Positions 31,708 to 38,563 of a DNA stretch of 38,563 bases are shown one piece after another. The notes under the pieces are model-generated. The model worked only from the letters and a program-made list of their open reading frames with translations. It ran no database searches and had not been told where the DNA came from. Origin of the DNA: Methanothrix sp. (GTDB taxonomy: Archaea; Halobacteriota; Methanosarcinia; Methanotrichales; Methanotrichaceae); NCBI GenBank assembly GCA_026394555.1, contig JAPKXZ010000023.1, positions 1 through 38,563 of the forward strand. The letters run 5' to 3'. How positions within the stretch are numbered: position 1 is the first letter of the stretch; each line of letters starts with the position of its first letter. The translations under genes were made by a program, and so were the position numbers.

Positions 31708-33066
31708 TCAGAGCACCATCTCAAAATGCGTATCATCAGCGTCCCGATCTCGCCTTTCCAGGAAGGTGTTGCCGATCATCTCCACCAGTCGAGCCGCTCC
31801 CGCATAACCGATGACCGGGAAGTAGTGCAAATTGGCGCGATCGGTGATGGGGAATCCCACCCGCACCAGAGGGATGTCCTCTGCCCTTGCGATCAACTTG
31901 CCGAAGCTGTTGCCGATGAGCATATCTACGGGATGGTTCTTGATCTTCTGGTGTAAGAGGAAGGTGTCTCCGATAATGGCCTCACAGCTAGGGGCAACAT
32001 TATGCACCTCTTCTGCGAATTTTTTGTCAGGCGTGCCGGTCAAAGCAAAGACAGGGTCCATACCCATCTCCACAGCCAGACTGACCAGACCGATGACTGT
32101 GTCCGGATCTCCGAAGACGGCCAGGCTCTTGCCATGGAAGTGGGGATGAGCATCGGTCATCATGTCCACCAGCCGGCCCCGTTCGTACTCGATATCCTGT
32201 GGAATTGGGACGCCCATGAGGCTGGAGACGTTCATCACAAAGGCATCGGTATTGCGGATGCCTATGGGCATGGGACCGATGACCGCGGGTATGCAAAACT
32301 TGCCTTTCAAGATCACAGCTCCCGCGGCACCGGCCGTTCTTCCCAGGGCAATGGTGGCCCGGGAGTTGCCGGCATCAATCAGATCCGGGATCGTCGTTCC
32401 GCCCGGCGGATACAGGCCACCTGACTCTGGCGAGAGGGGCGCATCGAAGACATCGGTGGTATCGGGGAATACGATATGTGGAACGCCCATGACCGCCAGA
32501 ATTCTCTTGATCTCACGGATATCTCCCGGGTCCACGAAGCCGGGAATGATGTTCAATTTGCCGTTGGGTTTGCTCTTGCGGGCAAAGCTCTGGGCGATGG
32601 CTTTCACGGCATTGTCATATCCGGTGATGTGCGAACCTACGTAGCTGGGAGTATTGGCTATGACCACGCGCACATGGGAATCGAAGAACACCTCTCCCTT
32701 GATCTCCTCCATGAAACTGTGCACATCGTCGCCTATGGTCTCAGAGGAGCATGTGGTGTTGATGGCCAACACATCGGGGTGGTAGACGTTGATGACGTTG
32801 TCCACGGCCTCCTTGAGGTTGTTTCTGCCGCCGAAGACCACGGAGTCCTCGGTGAAGGAGGAGGTTGCCGCCAGCGTGGGCTCACGGTAGTGGCGGGCCA
32901 GCATCATGCGCAGGTATGATGAGCAGCCCTGCGAACCGTGAGTTATGGGCATGCAGTTATGGATGCCTTTATAGGCCAGGATGGCTCCGATGGGCTGACA
33001 GATCTTGGCAGGGTTTATGACCAGCGTCTCGCGCTCTACCATCTGTTTAGGTGTATAGTCAAGCAT
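31708..33066 (-). CDS. nifK: Nitrogenase MoFe protein beta subunit
   Basis: NifK pairs with NifD in dinitrogenase and shares the P-cluster at the subunit interface. Cluster ligands are seen in LVINPAKICQPIGAILAYKGIHNCMPITHGSQGCSSYLR and NTTCSSETIGDDVH. At 452 residues it lacks the N-terminal extension of proteobacterial NifK (about 520), as in clostridial and methanogen enzymes. Its ATG overlaps the nifD end by 8 bases, so synthesis of the two subunits is coupled. Confidence 0.96.
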   Translation of the reverse strand: MLDYTPKQMVERETLVINPAKICQPIGAILAYKGIHNCMPITHGSQGCSSYLRMMLARHYREPTLAATSSFTEDSVVFGGRNNLKEAVDNVINVYHPDVLAINTTCSSETIGDDVHSFMEEIKGEVFFDSHVRVVIANTPSYVGSHITGYDNAVKAIAQSFARKSKPNGKLNIIPGFVDPGDIREIKRILAVMGVPHIVFPDTTDVFDAPLSPESGGLYPPGGTTIPDLIDAGNSRATIALGRTAGAAGAVILKGKFCIPAVIGPMPIGIRNTDAFVMNVSSLMGVPIPQDIEYERGRLVDMMTDAHPHFHGKSLAVFGDPDTVIGLVSLAVEMGMDPVFALTGTPDKKFAEEVHNVAPSCEAIIGDTFLLHQKIKNHPVDMLIGNSFGKLIARAEDIPLVRVGFPITDRANLHYFPVIGYAGAARLVEMIGNTFLERRDRDADDTHFEMVL

Positions 33067-34711
33067 TGATATTCTGCCTCCAGGGCGGAGTTATGAATTT
33101 CCAGGTGGGGCTGTGTACAGACATGTCGATGTCTTTGGCGAACTGCACAAAGCCGTCAAAGCCGGTGTAGGGGCCACTGTAGTCGTAGGAGTGCATCTGC
33201 CTGGAGGGAACATGCATCTTCTGGAAGACGTATTTGTCTTTGATTCCGGAACAGAAGAGATCTATTCCCAGATCCTTCACCAAGCGTTCGCACTCATGAT
33301 GGCTGTAGTCATCGATCATGACCTGGCCGTCTTTCATATGAGGGAGCAGGCCCTCGTAATCCATTAGCCTCGGAATTTTTTCCTTCTTCTTCTGGATGGC
33401 GGCATCAATGTAGGGTGAAACCACGTTGGGATCGCGTTTGTAATGTATATCGGCCAAGACCTTGGACTGCCCGGTATGAACGATGCTTGACAGGACCTGC
33501 CTGCCCTCGTAGTCGTCCCTGTGGGCGAACTCGTAGCCTGCTACGACCACGTCCATGCCCAGGGTCTCGAACATATTCTTGACATGGTGAGCACGTGAAC
33601 CTCCCACCAGGATCATTACCCTCTTTCCAGCCAACCTCTTTTTGTACATATCAATGATCGGCTGGACGCGAACCATCTCCTCAGCGATTACAGCCTCGGT
33701 CTTTTTGGTCAAATCGGGGTTGTCGAAGAAGGCAGCCATATCCCGCAAGGTCTTGATAGTGTCTTCCACACCCAGGTAGTTGACCTTCAGCCAGGGTATG
33801 CCGTATTTCTCCTCCATCATGCGGTTGGTGTAGTTGATGGAGCGGTGGCAGAGCAGGATGTTCAGCTTGGCCCGGTGGGCTTTGGCGATATCGTGGAAGG
33901 AGGCGTCGCCTGTGAAGGGGCTGACGATGCGGTAGCCGATCCTCTCCAGCAGATCCTTGACCACCCAGTAGTCTCCACCGATGTTGTACTCGCCGAAGAC
34001 GTTGACGTCGAAGGGTCCGGGGTCCTCCAGCTCCTCCGTGCCCACCAGGTGCTCCATCAGGGCATTGGAGGCGATGTGGTGGCCCGCCGATTGGGAAACG
34101 CCGCGGTAGCCCTCGCAGCGCACGGGGATGACTTTGATCCTCAGATCCGCCTCGGCTTTGCGGCAGACGGATTCGATGTCGTCGCCGATGAGGCCGATGG
34201 GGCAGGTGCAGAAGACCGAGATGCACTCGGGCTTGAAGATGGCATAGGCTTCCCGAATGGCTGAAGCCAGCTTCTTCTCCGCCCCAAAGACGATATCCGT
34301 TTCCTTGACGTCCGTACTCAGGCAGTAGCCAGCGAAGCAATCCCGGCCTTCTTCCGCCCTCATGAGGTTGCGGCGGCTGCCCCAGGTGAAATAGGCACAG
34401 CCGATGGGGCCGTGAGTGATATGCAGGATATCCTTGATGGGGCCGAAGACCACACCCTTGGAGCCAGCGTAGGCGCAGCCTCGGTTGGTGAGGATGCCGG
34501 GAATAGTGCGGTTGTTGGCCTCAATCTTCTGCTCGACCTCGCAGGCATCTTTGACGATCACATGATTCCTGCGCACATCGCCCGTCCTTTTGGGAAGGCT
34601 TTGCAGCATCTCCTCTACAACTTGCTTGCTGCGGGCAATGGTTACCGGTTCCCGTGAGATCTCACCCGCTATTTCGACTTCATTCTCTACCGTTTTTTCG
34701 ACTCCGCTCAT
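33059..34711 (-). CDS. nifD: Nitrogenase MoFe protein alpha subunit
   Basis: NifD holds the FeMo-cofactor. P-cluster Cys residues lie in RGCAYAGSKGVVFGPIKD, THGPIGCAYFTWGSRRN and FCTCPIGLIGDD; the cofactor Cys is in LLCHRSINYTNRMMEE and the His ligand in MHSYDYSGPYTGFDGF. The second-sphere residues corresponding to Val70, Arg96, Gln191 and His195 (SQSAGHHIASN) are kept, which supports the Mo type. At 550 residues it is longer than Azotobacter NifD (492), with an insertion around residues 400-470 like that in clostridial and other methanogen enzymes. Its ATG overlaps the nifI2 stop as ATGA. Confidence 0.96.
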   Translation of the reverse strand: MSGVEKTVENEVEIAGEISREPVTIARSKQVVEEMLQSLPKRTGDVRRNHVIVKDACEVEQKIEANNRTIPGILTNRGCAYAGSKGVVFGPIKDILHITHGPIGCAYFTWGSRRNLMRAEEGRDCFAGYCLSTDVKETDIVFGAEKKLASAIREAYAIFKPECISVFCTCPIGLIGDDIESVCRKAEADLRIKVIPVRCEGYRGVSQSAGHHIASNALMEHLVGTEELEDPGPFDVNVFGEYNIGGDYWVVKDLLERIGYRIVSPFTGDASFHDIAKAHRAKLNILLCHRSINYTNRMMEEKYGIPWLKVNYLGVEDTIKTLRDMAAFFDNPDLTKKTEAVIAEEMVRVQPIIDMYKKRLAGKRVMILVGGSRAHHVKNMFETLGMDVVVAGYEFAHRDDYEGRQVLSSIVHTGQSKVLADIHYKRDPNVVSPYIDAAIQKKKEKIPRLMDYEGLLPHMKDGQVMIDDYSHHECERLVKDLGIDLFCSGIKDKYVFQKMHVPSRQMHSYDYSGPYTGFDGFVQFAKDIDMSVHSPTWKFITPPWRQNINA

Positions 34712-35064
34712 GATATGGCCACGCTCCCTCTCTCGCCGGTTCTTATGCGGATGGACTCATCCACGGGACAGACGAAGATCCTGCCATCTCCAAAATTGCC
34801 GGTGCGGTTGACTTTGGTGATAACGGCCACTACCGCCGGAACGAATTCTTCTTCCACCATAATCGAGATCATTCTCTTGGGGATGTACTTCATGCTCTTT
34901 TGATCCGCCTGCACGAGCGGGGATGGATGCGGGATTTGCAGGCCGCGCTGTTTTCCCCGGCCGCTGACCTTGTAGACGGTGATGGAGGGAATGCCGATGA
35001 CGTCCAGAGCGTCTTTGGTGCTCTCCATCTTGTTCATCTGGATGATGGCCAGGACTTCTTTCAT
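34708..35064 (-). CDS. nifI2: Nitrogenase-regulating PII protein NifI2
   Basis: In methanogens NifI1 and NifI2 form a hetero-oligomer that binds dinitrogenase and blocks it when 2-oxoglutarate falls (ammonia switch-off). This 118-residue protein has the PII core but a longer T-loop (residues about 38-60, RGLQIPHPSPLVQADQKS), which identifies NifI2, and [24 protein letters not shown] at the B/C loops. It lies two bases after nifI1 and overlaps nifD, the standard nifH-I1-I2-D order. Confidence 0.95.
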   Translation of the reverse strand: MKEVLAIIQMNKMESTKDALDVIGIPSITVYKVSGRGKQRGLQIPHPSPLVQADQKSMKYIPKRMISIMVEEEFVPAVVAVITKVNRTGNFGDGRIFVCPVDESIRIRTGERGSVAIS

Positions 35065-35066
35065 TT

Positions 35067-36199
<1,133 letters not shown>

Positions 36200-36210
36200 T
36201 CACCTAAATT

Positions 36211-36231
36211 ATTTAATATTTAATATTTAAT
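36211..36231 (-). promoter_or_regulatory. Triple ATTTAAT repeat in the nifH leader/promoter
   Basis: Three perfect tandem copies of ATTTAAT lie 15-35 bases upstream of the nifH ATG. In the minus sense they offer TATA-like cores (TTAAATAT). Being so near the ribosome binding site, they may be the TATA region of a very short leader or an operator. I see no GGAA-N6-TTCC (NrpR-type) site by eye in 36197-36570. Confidence 0.45.
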
Positions 36232-36271
36232 TCTGGGGAGCGCTGCACCGGCTCCGCCGCCATGCTGGGAG

Positions 36272-36291
36272 GTTGGGGAGAGGCCCCCAAC
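36272..36291 (-). promoter_or_regulatory. Hairpin upstream of nifH
   Basis: GTTGGGG (36272-36278) and CCCCAAC (36285-36291) pair exactly around a 6-base loop. It is about 80 bases upstream of nifH. If transcription begins further upstream it would form in the leader; otherwise it may be a binding site. The rest of the 374-base gap 36197-36570 holds no convincing gene; TATTTTATATAG near 36485-36495 may serve the plus-strand gene at 36571. Confidence 0.35.
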
Positions 36292-36570
36292 TTTGAGGAA
36301 TAAGCTCTTGAAAGGAGTGCTTCGTGTCTGCAAGGTCTTGGCCTCACCTCCAAGATAGCGGTGGGGGCGGGGATATAAGGAATTATTTGAGAAGATGGCG
36401 GAGGATATCGGAATTGTGCAGAGGGATTGTGAAAAGGTGTGAGGTGAACTTAACAATGCCGGAGCCTATGACAATATTGGAGATCATTTTATATAGTTCG
36501 TATTCAGAAGCCATAGTGAAGAATCAAGTCTGGAAAGGGTATAGGTAGATTTGAGAGTAATATAATTGTA

Positions 36571-37557
36571 GTGAATCTGTTTGAAGATATGGTCAGACAC
36601 CCCATTCGCCCCATGAAGCTTCGTGGTGTAACGAAGCCAAAGAAAATCCCAATATCAGAGCTTAAACCTGGAAAAGAAGTGATTTTTGAAGTACCTGATG
36701 CAGTAGTAGCCTATTTTGATATTTTAGGTTTTTCAGATAAGAAGAATGATGAAGAGATAGAAGCATGTCTTGCAGATTTCTCTGGAGCTCTAATTTTATC
36801 CGCAAGACAAAATCCAAATATTAGATTTAATATATTTAGTGATTGTGCATTTATATCGGCACCAATAAAGGATGCAGCAAATTTGCTTTCAGCCATTCGT
36901 TTCGCATTTTTGGGTTGGATTGCTGATGGAATCTTAGTCCGAGGAGGAATATCTATTGGTTCGTATAAGGAGATAAGGACCGCTGCGCAAGACATGTCAT
37001 CGACAAATGTTGTTAGTAGTCTCTTCTCAGGATCGGGTGTTACCAAAGCTGTTAGGCTGGAAAAAGGACCTGCAGCACTTTTATTTACAGATGATATATG
37101 TAAAGAATTTTATAGTTCACACTATGATGAACCAATTTTTTTCTTGGACGATCATATGATTATTGGATGGTCTGATGAAAGACAACCCCTTTATCAATTT
37201 GCAGCGTTATCACTAATAAGGTTATTAAAGCTTCTAGCTATAAAGGATGAAAAATATCGCTCAATAAAAGAAAAGTTGCTGAATAATCTTAGATATTCGA
37301 ATACCGTCATAGGAGACCGTCTTTTTTTATTATCTTTATCCCTACCAATCCTCTCTTTGCCTGTCATAACATCAGATGTTAGAGGTGACGCTCTCAGCCT
37401 TCTAAGAATAGAACCTGATTACTTTGAATATTGCTGCAAAAATCTCGCGGAATCATGCGATGCCTGGTTGAATAAAGTTGAGAATAAAATGTTATTGGCT
37501 CTGGCGGACATGGATTCTAGTATTCCTCAATCTTTAAATTTTACGTTATGTGGGTGA
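36571..37557 (+). CDS. Orphan protein with class III nucleotide-cyclase-like domain
   Basis: A 328-residue soluble protein. Residues about 44-185 resemble class III nucleotidyl cyclases: VVAYFDILGFSDKK (Asp50), RFNIFSDCAFIS (Asp91, the second metal Asp), ILVRGGISIGS (124-131) and SGVTKAVRLEKGPAAL. Similar 'DILGF ... SD ... RGGI' proteins include the cyclases of Pycsar-type phage defence, but many are uncharacterised. The C-terminal 140 residues are helical and unrecognised. The gene is much more AT-rich than the nif genes, suggesting transfer. The start is GTG 36571 or ATG 36589. No effector gene follows, so a complete defence operon is not seen. Confidence 0.62.
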   Translation: MNLFEDMVRHPIRPMKLRGVTKPKKIPISELKPGKEVIFEVPDAVVAYFDILGFSDKKNDEEIEACLADFSGALILSARQNPNIRFNIFSDCAFISAPIKDAANLLSAIRFAFLGWIADGILVRGGISIGSYKEIRTAAQDMSSTNVVSSLFSGSGVTKAVRLEKGPAALLFTDDICKEFYSSHYDEPIFFLDDHMIIGWSDERQPLYQFAALSLIRLLKLLAIKDEKYRSIKEKLLNNLRYSNTVIGDRLFLLSLSLPILSLPVITSDVRGDALSLLRIEPDYFEYCCKNLAESCDAWLNKVENKMLLALADMDSSIPQSLNFTLCG

Positions 37558-37800
37558 ATCTTTTTAAGGAATATATGGTTGCGCAGCATGCATTTATCAT
37601 CAGTTAAAAAATTTAGCAATTTAGGATTAGTAGTATGCGCTTGCTAATGAAACAGATTACCACCGCGTTATCTTTCGCATCAGAGACGAATACCCAATTA
37701 GATCTGTGTCCCCAGTTTCTATGGCGGGTGGTCTTAACCGATGACTAATGGAGCAGCATGAATGGCAGATTATGCAGTTTCGCCTTCCGTCCGATCCTTG
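37558..37800. other. Gap with a possible toxin-gene fragment
   Basis: No intact gene. The frame 37634-37744 contains TDYHRVIFRIRDEYPI, which resembles the core strand of RelE/ParE-type toxins, but it is only 36 codons without a start. It may be a remnant; evidence is weak. Confidence 0.25.
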
Positions 37801-38110
37801 TCAACTCCGCGGGCCTCGATCGAGAACGCGGGTCCTCGCTCCCGGAATCGGGTGGACCTTCTGCCGTTCGCACTCTGGCCCCCAAGGCCGCACGCCCACG
37901 CAGGCTCGCGCGCCCATGCGGGAGCCGCACGAGCGTCCGCCCTGACAACAGCACCGCAAGCCCGGACGGCCCGGCCCCACCGACGAGACGGCCACGAGCG
38001 CGACCGGAAGTCGGGCAAGGCAGCCACAGTCGATGGGCTGCCGGGCGCTGCTGCCCACAGACCACAAGGAATGCAAAGCTGGAGACTGCCTCGAATCTCT
38101 TTGCGTGTCC
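37801..38110. repeat. GC-rich non-coding block 1
   Basis: A block of strikingly high GC between AT-rich sequences. Frames are open on both strands, but the products are Arg/Ala/Pro-rich, mutually overlapping and resemble no family, so I call none. It contains repeat copy A (37937-37972). It is followed at about 38098-38138 by a run of TTTGTG/CCTTCGTG words. Confidence 0.5.
37937..37972 (+). repeat. Direct repeat copy A
   Basis: Thirty-six bases starting CCGCCCTGACAACAGC match 38300-38335 at 33 positions. The copies are in the same orientation and 363 bases apart, each inside a GC-rich block. Confidence 0.8.
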
Positions 38111-38219
38111 TTTGTGCCTTCGTGCCTTTGTGGTGAAATCGTTAGTTGTCAGGTTATAATTATCAGCTAATAGTAATAGCGAAATGCCGGCGTAACCAAA
38201 ATCCAGCGCCCGAAAAGCT

Positions 38220-38445
38220 GTTTACTCCGGCCCGGTTCTTCCTGGCTCTCAGGCCCAACCGGCCTCCTGTGCCCACGAGCGCTTGCCAAGCAATCCAGCC
38301 CGCCCTGACAACAGCGCAGCAAGCCCAGACGGCCCCGCAGGCAGCAGGCCCACATGCGGGCACGCGCGCTTCCCGCTCGGGCGCGAGGCATGCCATGTGC
38401 CTGCCCGGCGGGCCTGCTGCCGGCTCTTCAAAACCCTGGCAATCT
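38220..38445. repeat. GC-rich non-coding block 2
   Basis: A second GC-rich block, with repeat copy B (38300-38335). As in block 1, open frames exist on several strands, but they are low-complexity and unconvincing. The last 120 bases of the window return to AT-rich sequence and show nothing I can name. Confidence 0.5.
38300..38335 (+). repeat. Direct repeat copy B
   Basis: Matches copy A (37937-37972) at 33 of 36 bases: identical for the first 16, then for GCAAGCCC and GACGGCCC. Confidence 0.8.
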
Positions 38446-38563
38446 ACTGGCCACCCAAACCTAGCGCCTTTATAAACTGAGCAAATTCAATTGCTTATCG
38501 AAATGGTTGGAAGTAATCGGAAAAAATGCCATACTGAATCAGAAAAATATGCAACTACAGGCT

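Noticed and set aside
36220-36456. Minus-strand open frame upstream of nifH
   Set aside because: It has low-complexity sequence, runs through the ATTTAAT repeats and hairpin, and lacks a ribosome binding site; better read as the nif promoter/leader.
37634-37744. RelE/ParE-like fragment (TDYHRVIFRIRDEYPI)
   Set aside because: Too short and without a start; only one strand of the fold can be matched, so it is not listed as a gene remnant with confidence.
37745-38159. Several overlapping open frames of 60-133 codons on both strands
   Set aside because: High GC keeps stop codons rare; the products are Arg/Ala/Pro-rich, overlap one another and show no domains or ribosome binding sites.

Overview
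The window is archaeal chromosome, almost certainly from a methanogen of the Methanothrix (Methanosaeta) / Methanosarcinales group. The evidence is archaeal transcription factor E, an archaeal LSm protein, Trm1-type tRNA methyltransferase, F420H2:NADP+ oxidoreductase, the archaeal CobY/CobZ cobalamin genes, a geranylgeranyl-reductase family protein, a formylmethanofuran dehydrogenase C-like protein and a methanogen-type nif operon with two PII genes between nifH and nifD. The genus is inference from gene content; no rRNA is present.

Layout. 1-2.2 kb: TFE, two small minus-strand winged-helix/DUF2551-like genes and a TPR protein. 2.2-3.5 kb: a minus-strand operon of DUF167, TOPRIM and THEP1-like NTPase genes. 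3.6-8.6 kb, plus strand: a PurH whose N-terminal cyclohydrolase half is degenerate, a secreted beta-helix protein, Trm1, a 390-base gap with a hairpin and a probable decayed small membrane-protein gene, and npdG. 8.6-17.9 kb, minus strand: TraB-family protein, site-2 protease with CBS domains, and a run encoding an exported beta-helix protein, two exported tandem-rhodanese proteins with CxxC motifs, a subtilase and a class II aldolase. 17.9-19.5 kb: an accessory patch with a hypothetical gene, an MNT nucleotidyltransferase and a truncated HEPN partner. 19.5-21.7 kb: cobZ-cobS-cobY plus a coupled unknown gene. 21.7-23.0 kb: PII-like protein, NifU-like scaffold, LSm and a Cys-cluster winged-helix protein. 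23.0-26.9 kb: GXGXG protein, DUF373 membrane protein, a secreted protein, an IS605-end-like hairpin and a geranylgeranyl reductase homologue. 26.9-36.2 kb, minus strand: nifH-nifI1-nifI2-nifD-nifK-nifE-nifN, a decayed molybdate-type ABC ATPase gene, then amtB-glnK. 36.2-38.6 kb: an AT-rich gene with a nucleotide-cyclase-like domain, then about 1 kb without convincing genes but with two GC-rich blocks sharing a direct repeat.

How the genes work together. The right half is a nitrogen-acquisition island: ammonium channel with its GlnK, nitrogenase reductase and MoFe protein, the NifEN cofactor scaffold, and the NifI1/NifI2 pair that switches nitrogenase off post-translationally in methanogens. 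Translational coupling (ATGA overlaps) runs from nifH to nifN. The decayed ABC ATPase immediately after nifN suggests that a molybdate transporter once formed part of the island.

The best candidate for an undescribed system is the minus-strand run 17909-11116. It makes several exported proteins: one beta-helix, two diverged tandem rhodaneses with cysteine pairs and one subtilase. Three of them appear to share an immunoglobulin-like domain, suggesting they act together outside the cytoplasmic membrane. Other items worth attention are the reduced PurH, the orphan cyclase-like gene, the broken HEPN/MNT pair and several gene remnants in the gaps.
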